Shown here piece after piece: positions 57,601 to 64,000 of a stretch of DNA of 64,000 bases. Under the pieces are notes generated by a model. It was not told the DNA's origin and did no database searches. It saw only the letters and a list, made by a program, of their open reading frames with translations. The stretch comes from Harmothoe impar (Eukaryota > Annelida > Polychaeta > Phyllodocida > Polynoidae), in contig OX381717.1 of the NCBI GenBank assembly GCA_947462335.1, positions 49,271,523-49,335,522 of the forward strand, given 5' to 3'. The position numbers were made by a program, and so were the translations under genes. How positions within the stretch are numbered: position 1 is the first letter of the stretch; every line of letters starts with the position of its first letter.

Positions 57601-60600
57601 TTTTCCTCTCTTTGTAGCTGTGACCTTCTCTGCAGGATTTTTTTTTGCAGTAATGGGGAGCTTTGTTTGGTTTGATGTTTGATTAATCTGGTGCATACAT
57701 CACCATTAGACATGCCTGGCACCATTTCATTATGCAGCATATGTATAAATAAATTGCAAACTCAAACTCAAAAGTAGCGGCTTAAGAGCATCTTTCATGG
57801 AAATCCCATCATTTAGATAATCACCATTTCCGTTGTTCCATTGATTTCCATTTCCTTCTTCAGCCTCTTCACAAACCACCACTGCCACCATAGGTGAGAT
57901 CCTCTATTTTATCTAACTCAGCTTCCACTCAGGACATAATCCTCCGTGGTGAACAATTTCTTGTGTAGGGGCAGGGTTTTATAGGTACTATTATTGTGCT
58001 GGTCCTGTTGGGTGTCGTTTGGTGAAGAATGCCCTTCAGCAGTTAGCAGCACCTGCTTCTGCTCTGAGGTATGGACAGGGGTCGCTGTAGACCTTTGGGC
58101 TTGTGTGTGCATGCCCAGGTAGGTTCACTAGATAAGCCTTTGGTCGTCATGATGCATGAATGTAGCCCTGGCAGGTAACTCACCAGTGCTGCATTGGTTC
58201 GTCATGAAAACTAATTTTATCTTTTACTGATATCCGTCCTTATGAGGTTGAGACACTCTGGAAGGGTTGGCGACAATACAACAATGCAGCACTAGCAAGT
58301 TACTCTCCAGGGCTGCATTGGTGCAACATGACAACAAATGTCACCTTTGACTGACATCTGTCCTTATAGGGTTAAATCCCAGTGTTACAGGGTCCGGTCT
58401 GTGCCAACATGTGCCAAGCATGTGTCTACAATTGCACAGGTATAGAAGTTAAGGTTGATCGCTACTCTTAACTTTTCATCCATAGAATTTCCTAATTTTT
58501 TGCCTCAGGTTAGTTTAGATCATTAAGAAATGGAAAATGGAAAAAAAATAGGGGGGTCCCGAGCTAATTTTTTTAATACAGATTTTTGAAAAAAAAAAGT
58601 ATTCTCTATTTTTGCCAAAAAATACAAAAAAATGGGAAATTTTTATGATTTTTTTTCTTAGTCAACCAATGCCCACATTAATTTTGTATAGCACATAAAT
58701 AATCCTAGGTTATGTCTTTTGATGGGAAAAATTTAATTATGGTCCAAAAATGTACCTTTGTATGAAAAAGTGTGATGGTTTTACGATGATTATTCAAATT
58801 TAATACATAATTCTTCAGCAAAATCAGAATATCACTGAAAAAAATCCATGAACTTTTTTTTTTATTTTTTCAAAAATTTCTTCAGATCAATAGCTAACAT
58901 TATAAAGGACTTTTGATAGGTGGTCCCGGGCTTTTTTTTTATGGTTTTGGGCCTTTGAAGTTAAAAAATTGTGCAAAAATGGTCTAAATCTCATATTTAG
59001 AGCCTACAAAAATGGGTTAACGGGCAAAAAATGGCTGTATTTCCTACCCTTGGTTGTTTCAAAGAACCTTATGAGATCTATATATATCTAGATAATGATT
59101 TATTGATTAGTAGGTCCAATGTTCTAACTTATATTAAAAATAGCAAATATTTTTGGCAATAAACACATCAAATATGTAAAGTCCAATAAAATGCTCAATT
59201 TTGCTCGAAAATCGTCCGATTTTTTAATATAGCTTAGTCAGCATATATATGTTTCTAGTTTGTTAATATTAGCTTAACCTGATACATATAAGTTATATGC
59301 GCAGAGACCTGCGCAGTGGTCCATAATCAATGAGTAGCGATCAACCTTGATATACATGAGTACTGTGTTTTCCCTGTATTCTAGTGCTGTCTATATTCGA
59401 AATATGGTGGAATTCTGCATTTCTATGTGTTGCTTTAATTAGCATTAATTTAATGCACTAAAGCCCCTAAGGGTTAAAGTGCTGTTTTTGCATATTAAAT
59501 GTCAGGCTAACATTAAAGGGTTGAAGATCTGCATAAGGAGTTGCATTTAACGGCCCTAATTGAGTCTAAATTAAGTTCTACATTATAAAAGTTTTTATTA
59601 CAGCAAGTGTCTGTCAGTCAGGAATGAATCCACACAAGAGTTCTACATGCTACTGGGTAGAGACAATGGCAGCCACAAACACTGACGCAGAACAGACGTG
59701 TGTCAGTAAAGGTGGCAACCTCGCTACGATCGACTCACAGGAAACATCAGACTTTGTGGCAGGTTTCCTTAGTAACTTGAGGTAAGAGACTTTTAACCCT
59801 TTGCACATTGCCTCAATGTGATATACCATTCCCTGCCAGCACCACTCGTCTGAACTACATCATTATTACGTAAAACTGACATGTTTCTCGTCATTTTTAC
59901 ATAATATCACGTGATTTAGACGAGTGGTGCTAGCAGGGTTGCTTCGCTTGCACTCAAGTACTGATGTGCAATTGATACATTCTTAAAGAGTCTTTATGAT
60001 GCTTGAATGCAGCACTGGTTAGTTCTTGCCATTCTCCTTCATGCATCATGACAACCAAGGGGAATAATGCATAAATGCACAATGCACCTTTAAACTGTTA
60101 ACATATAAGGCAAAATACTATATTAACAGCTGTTGAAGGTTATTGTTTCTTGGATGTGACATACAGTGATTTGTGTAACAGCACAAATCAAACGGACCCC
60201 AACTCATCTCTGTCTGATCAATACACTGTCAGTTAGGATGGATGTAGGGTGTATTCACCTTTTTCACATACCAGCATAAAAAGGTACATTGACCTCTATA
60301 GGTCTACAGGACGTATTCTACTGACAGAATCAGCTGTGTTTCAGTCAGTTGGATGAGATTCATCCATGAGTAAAACATTATAGACTTTTATTGAATGACA
60401 AAAGTCGGTGGAATAAATGCATGCTATAGAGGTGAAATACAGTGGATAATAATACAGATCATCTACCAAGTTTTGCCAGTGTCTGGCCCATGTACAATTG
60501 AATAAATATGCTCCAATAGCCATCAGATCCACTAAGCAGCCATTACTTCTGAGAGTGGATCTCATTATGCCTTATAACAGTGTGCTTAAAAACTTTAGAT

Positions 60601-62108
60601 TACCAATTACCTTTGCTTGCAGTACATACAGCTCGCTTTACCGAGTATGGATTGGATATAAAGAACCTAATACAGCATGGAATGACGGGAGCCCCTTCTG
60701 GTGGTCAAGATATAAGCACTCTGAACCAGGTGGTGCTAGTGAGCTGTGCACCTTCATGTTTGTGTCCGACGGGACCTATCTGTGGGCTGATTCCTCGTGC
60801 TCTCAAACATGGAGATTCCTTTGTCAAATTAGTGGTATGTACTTTAACCAGTCATCTAAATATCATGATGATATAGACATAATAACTATGTAATTTTAGT
60901 GTGCAGAAAGGTCTGGAGAAAGGTGTACCTTGCAGTATGTGAGCTGTTTGGTGGTCACACAATTGTATTCTCCCACTGCTCTGCCCTGCAAATCATTCAG
61001 TTTGTTTAGCAATTACTGACAATGGTTACTGTTTGTAGATGGAGACTGGCTGCATTATATAAAACCTGGGAGAGGAAGGAGGATGTTGTGTCTCTTGGCA
61101 ACATGTACACAACATCCTAATTAAATATCCTTTGCCTCTTGGTATGCGTTCATACAATTATAGCAAAAGTCTGAAATTATAAAGTGTACATAACAGTCTG
61201 CAGAACCAAAAGCTTTGTCTTTCAGCCACACCAGCAGCTGTTGCTTGTACTGGGGCCAACATGGACATCTATGACGGGCGGTGTTATGAGAAATATCCTA
61301 CTCAAGTTGACCGTGATACTGCCACAGTAGATTGTATGCTGCCATCTGTACATTCAGCTGCTCAGGCTGAGTGGATTCGTGAATCTGCAGGGTAATACCT
61401 CTTTGTCTCTTGTTTGTAACATGGAAATATGAAAGAATGAATTCCTAAGGAAATGATGTAGACGCTAGTTTATTTTGTATGTTCCCATCCAGCAAGTTAC
61501 AAGTATTATGTTTTGGATATTGGTATGCAAAACCAAAGTATCAATTATATAGCTAATATAATCTGCTTTTACAGCTTTATCTGATAATAATACCATGTTT
61601 GATCTTATATTCTAGGAACTGTTGTCACACAATATACTATCCATTAGGTTATATATGTACAACTAATTTACCTGAGCATAAATTCTTTTTAAATACATGA
61701 TACAATATTATTTCACAGAATATGTTTCCAATACAGGAATAGAACATATGCAAATGATTATAAGTATGCTTTAAACATGTATAGGCCTAGGAAGAAATCC
61801 AATAAGGATAAATCTTTGACTTATGTCTGATAGCTAACAATAAAAACCTGGCCTTATAGGCAGGAAGATATCAACAAACTAAAACTACTGTTACAGTGTT
61901 TGCTGTCTGTCTTTCAGGCCTGTATGGATTGGCCTACAGAGATCAGACAGCAGCTCTCCCTGGCAGTTTGATGATGGCAGTTCCACAACATACGCGCTGT
62001 CTGCATGGCTCAGTGGTCATCCAAAGTCAGGCATGGATTGTGCCCTCGTCACTATTAATGGCTACAAAACCTATTCAGAGCCATGCAGTGCAAGCAGACC
62101 CTATCTCT
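26081..62108 (+). CDS. Five-CTLD C-type lectin-like gene, 16 predicted exons, 3' end not seen
   Basis: Exons: 26081-26126, 37694-37862, 42916-43106, 43515-43538, 44363-44404, 46692-46860, 47426-47616, 48600-48629, 54160-54313, 56736-56926, 57223-57237, 57864-57893, 59604-59781, 60623-60834, 61226-61391, 61918-62108. All joins keep frame: linker introns are phase 1 and the intron inside each CTLD is phase 2. This gives at least 666 aa: signal peptide, then five CTLDs with short Thr/Pro-rich linkers. Each CTLD is built from a [10 protein letters not shown] exon and a WIGL exon. No transmembrane exon is seen and the final Cys codon needs a further exon, so the 3' end is missing or displaced by the LTR element at 62330. 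Likely a secreted or surface recognition protein. The link of exon 1 across 11.6 kb is the weakest point. Confidence 0.8.
26308..26415. mobile_element. CCCAGTGGGC fold-back MITE, copy 1
   Basis: Inverted ends CCCAGTAGGCACA and TGTGCCCACTGGG, with repeated TTGATTCAATGTTGA inside. About 108 bp. Other copies at 41594-41701 and 44548-44655. Confidence 0.85.
26576..29284. other. Intron 1 sequence without recognised gene
   Basis: No coding exon supported. Contains the tRNA-like SINE at 28360-28445 and otherwise unassigned AT-rich sequence. Confidence 0.5.
28360..28445 (-). mobile_element. tRNA-derived SINE head (tRNA-Arg-like)
   Basis: The minus strand reads GCTCTGTGGCGCAATGGATC, close to the 5' half of eukaryotic tRNA-Arg, followed by a B-box-like GGTCGTGAGTTCAATCC. 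The anticodon arm is not canonical, so this is a SINE promoter or tRNA relic, not a functional tRNA. Confidence 0.55.
29285..30150. repeat. AT-rich ATCATGATAAATCATGAT satellite, left arm
   Basis: Degenerate units. GATTTCCGTGAAATAACTAT followed by GATTTATTCAACATGATATT recurs three times (about 29877, 29990 and 30107). An unrelated-looking block at 29460-29720 interrupts it. Confidence 0.75.
30240..30400. repeat. 20-bp GC-rich minisatellite
   Basis: GGTCTCTGGAAGGCAGGGCC units, four clear (30320-30399), preceded by diverged copies. Confidence 0.8.
30410..33020. other. Non-coding interior of the composite element
   Basis: No exon supported. Contains repeated GTTTAAACACCAC(A) boxes, including three perfect 18-bp copies (AACACCACAAGGTGTTTA) at about 31112-31166. 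Confidence 0.5.
33022..33361. repeat. 50-bp GC-rich minisatellite, about 6.8 copies
   Basis: Units starting GGGAGGGCCGGGACATGGTC at 33022, 33072, 33122, 33172, 33222, 33272 and 33322, almost identical. Because 50 is not a multiple of 3, the array is open in several frames on both strands. These frames are not genes. Confidence 0.95.
34441..34665. repeat. 59-bp minisatellite
   Basis: Four units spaced 59 bp apart (ATGTCTGGGACCATGTACCC at 34451, 34510, 34569 and 34628). A partial copy recurs at about 34866-34950. Confidence 0.88.
35000..35456. repeat. 20-bp minisatellite, about 22 copies
   Basis: GTCACATGGTACTAGATAAC in tandem with point variants (AAT, AGC, GCT). Looser copies start at about 34690. 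Confidence 0.95.
36345..37388. repeat. AT-rich ATCATGATAAATCATGAT satellite, right arm
   Basis: Units of about 60-120 bp with TTTCCCCTCTCAGAAGGTAA followed by ATCATGATAAAGTATGATTT. Inverse of the left-arm composition. Confidence 0.75.
37694..37862 (+). CDS. CTLD1 N-terminal exon
   Basis: 169 nt, acceptor TTTCAG, donor GTAAGT. Encodes [18 protein letters not shown] and [20 protein letters not shown]. Carries the CYxK and VSVQS hallmarks of a CTLD first half. Confidence 0.88.
38097..38132. repeat. (TA)n microsatellite
   Basis: About 17 TA units just before a fold-back sequence. Confidence 0.9.
38147..38256. repeat. Fold-back palindrome, about 54-bp arms
   Basis: TGAATATGACCGAAC...GGGGTGTGTAT...GAATAACGAACC is followed, after GAGGTGCGTAGCACC, by its near-exact inverse ending GTTCGGTCATATTCA. 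Confidence 0.85.
38490..39815. mobile_element. 1.3-kb inverted-repeat element with paired tRNA-like modules
   Basis: Arms of roughly 450 bp (38490-38945 and 39350-39815) are inverted copies sharing AACTTCTACCTT, GACTCCTTGTTTC, ACCAGCGCC and GGCGTGGT. Each arm carries tRNA-like pol III segments. One has GTGGTTAGCACATCGGACTT and B-box GTTCGAGTC (38855-38915); its mirror has GTTCGAATC (39390-39452). The centre holds two perfect short palindromes around ATATTCAGAATAT (38943-39030). It lies in the intron that splits CTLD1. Confidence 0.65.
39115..39205. repeat. (TA)n-rich tract
   Basis: Long TA run, then TATATG/ACACATATAT variants, in the centre of the inverted-repeat element. Confidence 0.85.
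41045..41590. repeat. Dispersed 550-bp repeat, copy 1, inserted in the LINE
   Basis: Begins AGGCCTGGATTATCC and contains TTATCT..AGAGATAAGGG hairpins and CACATATAAATGTACCTTAT. Matches 56070-56635 over its length. Family unknown, no coding frame. Confidence 0.75.
41594..41701. mobile_element. CCCAGTGGGC fold-back MITE, copy 2
   Basis: CCCAGTGGGCACA...TGTGCCCACTGGG, 108 bp, directly abutting the LINE RT coding sequence at 41702. Confidence 0.88.
42916..43106 (+). CDS. CTLD1 C-terminal exon
   Basis: 191 nt, acceptor TTCTAG, donor GTAAGT. Encodes [35 protein letters not shown] and [12 protein letters not shown]. The canonical EPN/QPD and WND sugar-calcium motifs are absent. Confidence 0.88.
43515..43538 (+). 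CDS. CTLD1-2 linker exon a
   Basis: 24 nt, phase 1 at both ends: completes the last Cys of CTLD1 and adds QPFRAPP. Acceptor GAAG, donor GTAAGT. Confidence 0.6.
44363..44404 (+). CDS. CTLD1-2 linker exon b
   Basis: 42 nt encoding [13 protein letters not shown], phase 1 at both ends. A Thr/Pro-rich, probably O-glycosylated spacer. Confidence 0.7.
44485..46350. repeat. Intron block duplicated at 50965-51470
   Basis: 44485-44545 matches 50970-51030 (CAGTTTGAAAACAAAAGCAG) and 45950-46345 matches 51065-51465 (GGCCATGGTAATCCATTT and about 400 bp onward). Direct orientation. Evidence of duplication of a CTLD intron block. Copy 1 additionally holds a CCCAGTGGGC MITE. Confidence 0.8.
44548..44655. 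mobile_element. CCCAGTGGGC fold-back MITE, copy 3
   Basis: CCCAGTGGGCACA...TGTGCCCACTGGG with internal TTGAATCAATGTTGAATC repeats. Absent from the paralogous intron block at 51030. Confidence 0.88.
46692..46860 (+). CDS. CTLD2 N-terminal exon
   Basis: 169 nt, the same length as in CTLD1. Encodes [26 protein letters not shown] and [20 protein letters not shown]. Acceptor TTTCAG, donor GTAGGT. Confidence 0.88.
47426..47616 (+). CDS. CTLD2 C-terminal exon
   Basis: 191 nt: [52 protein letters not shown]. Acceptor TACAG, donor GTAAGT. No EPN/QPD or WND. Confidence 0.88.
47720..48399. mobile_element. 680-bp MITE with CTTTAAAGTG termini
   Basis: CTTTAAAGTGGCATGGTCT at the left and its near-inverse AGACCATATCACTTTAAAG at the right. 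The interior contains a diverged tandem duplication (TATCATATTTGGAGGAT at about 47819 and 48127). TTAA is inside both ends. No transposase. Confidence 0.7.
48600..48629 (+). CDS. CTLD2-3 linker exon
   Basis: 30 nt: completes the last Cys of CTLD2, then GVGATPGTT. Acceptor TTGTAG, donor GTAAGT, phase 1. Confidence 0.65.
48630..49250. other. Intron sequence, nothing recognised
   Basis: AT-rich. No exon or element supported. Confidence 0.5.
49260..50960 (-). mobile_element. Ty3/gypsy-like retrotransposon pol fragment, internally deleted
   Basis: Minus strand [44 protein letters not shown] (50694-50948), then [13 protein letters not shown] and [14 protein letters not shown] (50406-50633). Next comes the end of integrase (49514-50314: [42 protein letters not shown]). 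RNase H and the integrase catalytic core are missing, and a stop interrupts the RT. Inactive. Confidence 0.85.
50965..51470. repeat. Intron block copy 2
   Basis: Counterpart of 44485-46350. It shows the site without the CCCAGTGGGC MITE and is joined upstream to the gypsy fragment. Confidence 0.8.
51540..51637. repeat. (TA)n microsatellite
   Basis: About 98 bp of TA with a few TG/TC breaks. Confidence 0.92.
52159..52631 (-). mobile_element. Possible solo LTR
   Basis: On the minus strand it begins TGTAGGGGCA and could end TTTCACA (TG...CA). AATAAA lies near its 3' part (about 52235). No target duplication is evident. GC-rich relative to surroundings. Confidence 0.35.
52678..52741. repeat. GCCCCCTGCACACC minisatellite
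   Basis: About four short units of 17-18 bp with GCCCCCTGC cores. Confidence 0.7.
52860..54159. other. Intron sequence with low-complexity tracts
   Basis: Includes a (CCCT)n/(TCCC)n tract at about 53815-53880 and CCCTG repeats to 53925. No exon supported. Confidence 0.5.
54160..54313 (+). CDS. CTLD3 N-terminal exon
   Basis: 154 nt: [38 protein letters not shown]. Acceptor CTGCAG, donor GTGAGT. Confidence 0.87.
54314..56069. other. CTLD3 internal intron, nothing recognised
   Basis: AT-rich. ACCATTTTTACAGCAATGGATTCTG occurs twice (about 55477 and 56361), a short duplicated segment. No exon supported. Confidence 0.45.
56070..56635. repeat. Dispersed 550-bp repeat, copy 2
   Basis: Matches 41045-41590 from AGGCCTGGAC to CCCAACCTG. 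Shares TTATCT..AGAGATAAGGGCCGCC and CACATATAAATGTACCTTAT. Confidence 0.75.
56736..56926 (+). CDS. CTLD3 C-terminal exon
   Basis: 191 nt: [46 protein letters not shown]. Acceptor TTTCAG, donor GTAAGT. No EPN/QPD or WND. Confidence 0.88.
57223..57237 (+). CDS. CTLD3-4 linker exon a (15 nt)
   Basis: Completes the last Cys of CTLD3 and adds PAVP. Acceptor TTTTGTAG, donor GTAAGT, phase 1. Confidence 0.6.
57388..57502. repeat. 29-bp minisatellite, four copies
   Basis: Units starting TTCCAGAGTCCGGCAATGCT at 57388, 57417, 57446 and 57475. Confidence 0.9.
57864..57893 (+). CDS. CTLD3-4 linker exon b
   Basis: 30 nt encoding SSQTTTATI, Ser/Thr-rich, phase 1 at both ends. Acceptor CTTCAG, donor GTGAGA. 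Confidence 0.62.
   Translation, partial: PLHKPPLPP
58390..59600. other. Intron sequence, nothing recognised
   Basis: T/A-rich with many AAAAAT runs. CAGTGTTACAGGGTCC and similar are unassigned. Confidence 0.45.
59604..59781 (+). CDS. CTLD4 N-terminal exon
   Basis: 178 nt: [40 protein letters not shown]. Acceptor TTACAG, donor GTAAGA. The GGNLATI motif is closer to classical CTLDs than the VSVQS of the other four. Confidence 0.88.
60623..60834 (+). CDS. CTLD4 C-terminal exon
   Basis: 212 nt: [54 protein letters not shown]. Acceptor TTGCAG, donor GTATGT. EPG and WAD stand at the EPN and WND positions, so this is the domain most likely to keep calcium or sugar binding. Confidence 0.88.
61226..61391 (+). 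CDS. CTLD5 N-terminal exon
   Basis: 166 nt: [53 protein letters not shown]. Acceptor TTTCAG, donor GTAATA. Confidence 0.87.
61918..62108 (+). CDS. CTLD5 C-terminal exon
   Basis: 191 nt: [53 protein letters not shown]. Donor GTGAGT. The last Cys codon needs another exon, which is not found before the LTR element. Confidence 0.88.
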
Positions 62109-62329
62109 GTGAGTACATTTTGACTACATGACCCTTGTTCCAGAACTTGGTCAGTAGTAACTAAAGCTAGTAAGTCATTTTCTGGCTCCCTATATGTCCA
62201 ATCCAGGTTAGTCAGGTTAGATAGTACTGACAAAACCACCTTAACGTTTTCATTTCTTAGAGTGATAGGGGTACCAGGGTTAGTCTATGAATAAGGTTGT
62301 AGTCATCATTTGTTTCCAATTGTTAGGTG

Positions 62330-62851
62330 TGTAACGGGTTGACTATAAGTCTAACTGTTATCGTTGTATATCTATTGTATGTTGTATGATGTAAGACAAC
62401 ACGGTTCTATTGTGTTTAATAACTGTTTTATTCATCTAACTAGTGTCGTCGGTTCGTTACATACACCGACTCCTCTAGTCCGGTTATATACGGTAGTGTA
62501 CCGGTACCACCTTCGGTTACCGTCGGTAGTTGTTGTATAATTGTTTTACATAACTAAACCTAACAGGTGGCGCTGCTAGTACGGTCACGTGTCTACGCAG
62601 CGCTGTATATAAGGTGGCTACTTCCCCATTGGAAATCAGTCAGGTTTGGGACTGTCGTGACATGACCACCCTGTGCTCACAGGCTTAACTCTATGCTATA
62701 GGGTTGCCCCACTGTATTATATATCTGTTCTGATCTTATATATCCGCTGGTTATACTTGTACTATAATACACAAGAGTTTCCTTTTATAATAAAGTCGCC
62801 GTATATTAAAGTCTAATTTACCTTGTCTGGTTTTTGTACTCAAGTGTTACA
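62330..62851 (+). mobile_element. 5' LTR of an LTR retrotransposon
   Basis: TGTAAC...GTTACA, 522 bp, with TATA box TATATAAG (62606-62613) and AATAAA (62789-62794). It is followed by a putative primer-binding site (TGGTGCCGTGACC, 62876-62888) and a long gag frame, which fixes the orientation. Confidence 0.78.
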
Positions 62852-62936
62852 TACGTAGTAAGAGACCAACTACATTGGTGCCGTGACCACTTGATCGAAC
62901 CGACCATTGATAGGGTATTAAATAGACTTACAGTAT

Positions 62937-64000
62937 ATGGACTACCAATACGATTTTGTCAGCTCGTTCAGCGGCAGGACTAAAACCCCTGCTGAGGAAC
63001 GTGAGGAAGCCGTACAAAATGTACGCTTCTTCACAGGCAAATCCAATAGGGGGGAGAGCCGGGCAGCCTTGGAGGTGCCCGGTGACGACCTCTCCCAAGG
63101 AGCAATAGGTGATCCTATTGTGGAAGCCTTTACCAGAGGAGAGGATGGAGAGCAATCTCCAATCCCGGGACCCTTTGATATAAGCTGCAGGAGATCGTTG
63201 GACTCCCTTTCCACGAATCTTTTCTGTCCTGAGGGTCAGAAAATACCGGGTAGAGAGACTAAAACTCTCGGCCCAGCTGCCTTTGGTTCTACACCGACGG
63301 TAGCAGATCCTTCATTGGATCCAGACACGTCGGTTTTTACTGATGGTGCCACTCCTACACCGAACGGTATGGGGAGTGGCGGGCTATCAAAGAAGACTGA
63401 TGTGGCAACAGAAGCTCCTGGTAGGGTGAATCCGCCAGCAGTAGAGGAGCCATCCAGTTTACTACTGGATGGGGACCTACTAGCTGCAATGGGTATCACC
63501 ACCAGGAAAACTGAGTTGCATGAGCTCGCGGAAGCCCGGAAGGAACTTGCTTCCATCAATCAAACTAGGAAGTTATTCCTAAGGGAGGTTGATGAGAAGA
63601 AAAGGTTCCTGCTGGAACTCCAAAACGAGATGGCTTCCCACAAGGTGGAGGTTGACAAACTTTTGCACCAGAGGGTGTCTGGCGAATGTGAGGTTGCGAG
63701 CTTAAATACCTTGGGAAAGGATTTGAGCACGCAGCTCCACTTAGCCAGACAAGACCTCGCAAGCTTCAGACAAGTCATTCATGACCTGAAGACGAAGTTG
63801 GAGCAAGTACCACCACCTACCACGGTGGTACCTCCAGTCATACCCGTACCCAATGTGTACACGGCAGTGACACCTTCAGGTGTCCCGCCGCTAGTACACA
63901 CCACGGTAACAGGTATGACACCTCAGATGGGGGCTAGCTATCTACAGACTCCGGTCTGTGGTGGCGCCTTTGGAGGCACGGCAACACCTCCAGGGTACAC
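62937..64000 (+). CDS. Gag-like ORF of the LTR retrotransposon, open to window edge
   Basis: 354 codons with no stop, from ATG 62937 (MDYQYDFVSSFSGRTKTPAE), 86 bp after the 5' LTR. The first 190 residues are Pro/Gly/Asp-rich. Residues about 192-290 form a predicted coiled coil (LHELAEARKELASINQTRKL, KKRFLLELQNEMASHKVE), followed by a Pro/Val/Thr-rich stretch. The Gag role follows from position. Conserved capsid or zinc-knuckle motifs are not reached. The open frame suggests a young copy. Confidence 0.72.
   Translation, partial: MDYQYDFVSSFSGRTKTPAEEREEAVQNVRFFTGKSNRGESRAALEVPGDDLSQGAIGDPIVEAFTRGEDGEQSPIPGPFDISCRRSLDSLSTNLFCPEGQKIPGRETKTLGPAAFGSTPTVADPSLDPDTSVFTDGATPTPNGMGSGGLSKKTDVATEAPGRVNPPAVEEPSSLLLDGDLLAAMGITTRKTELHELAEARKELASINQTRKLFLREVDEKKRFLLELQNEMASHKVEVDKLLHQRVSGECEVASLNTLGKDLSTQLHLARQDLASFRQVIHDLKTKLEQVPPPTTVVPPVIPVPNVYTAVTPSGVPPLVHTTVTGMTPQMGASYLQTPVCGGAFGGTATPPGY

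Larger units (their letters stand above)
24930..60110. repeat. Dispersed short repeat family with a palindromic core
   Basis: Copies at about 24940-25060, 26245-26305, 26450-26570, 40255-40325 (partial), 47220-47300, 58145-58360 and 59995-60100. They share CATGATGCATGAATGCAGC followed by a hairpin-forming CTGGCGAGTTACTCGCCAG-type core, then GCTGCATT.GTGCATCATGAC. All lie in or next to the CTLD gene. The span given covers the family, not continuous sequence. Confidence 0.65.

Overview
Eukaryotic genomic DNA, most likely from a marine invertebrate animal. A lancelet or another invertebrate deuterostome would fit, but nothing here proves it. Evidence: spliced genes with GT-AG introns in consistent phase, fibrinogen-domain (FReP) and multi-C-type-lectin-domain (CTLD) genes, tyrosine-recombinase (Ngaro/DIRS-like), Ty3/gypsy-like and LINE retroelements, many short inverted-repeat elements and many minisatellites. 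There is no bacterial operon layout.

Region 1 (1 to about 6.7 kb) is richer in GC and compact. It looks like one end of an endogenous Polinton/adintovirus-like DNA element. It carries the N-terminal part of a probable protein-primed type B DNA polymerase (minus strand, running off the left edge), a nuclear low-complexity protein with a C-terminal PC4-like ssDNA-binding region (minus), and a divergent gene for a tandem death-domain protein (plus). The polymerase gene is split by a 0.95-kb inverted-repeat transposon packed with GTACATGATCGG motifs. To the right lie a perfect hairpin and an array of CRE/ETS/E-box-like motifs.

Region 2 (6.7 to 23.9 kb) is a tandem cluster of three fibrinogen-related genes on the minus strand. 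Copy A (6.9-9.0 kb) keeps only its 5' exons, because the viral-like element abuts it. Copy B (14.15-21.97 kb) has a complete five-exon reading frame predicting 278 aa. Copy C (23.55 kb) is a last-exon relic beside a 43-bp minisatellite. An Ngaro-like retroelement (15945-20999) with split direct repeats sits in intron 2 of copy B, and copy A shows the empty site. Between A and B lie a decayed DIRS-like element, a 91-bp TTAA-type MITE, and a solo LTR nested in another inverted-repeat element.

Region 3 (24-62.1 kb) is a plus-strand gene with five CTLDs, each split over two exons and joined by tiny Thr/Pro-rich linker exons. A probable signal-peptide exon at 26.08 kb precedes an 11.6-kb first intron. 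That intron holds an 8.1-kb structure bounded by inverted repeats and filled with satellites. Later introns hold a long palindromic tRNA-like element, a LINE split by nested insertions, a gypsy pol fragment and MITEs.

Region 4 (62.3-64.0 kb) is the 5' end (LTR, putative primer-binding site, gag) of an apparently intact LTR retrotransposon running off the right edge.

The FReP and CTLD genes are probably secreted recognition proteins of innate immunity. Most of the rest is mobile or repetitive DNA, much of it datable by nesting and by empty sites in paralogous copies.
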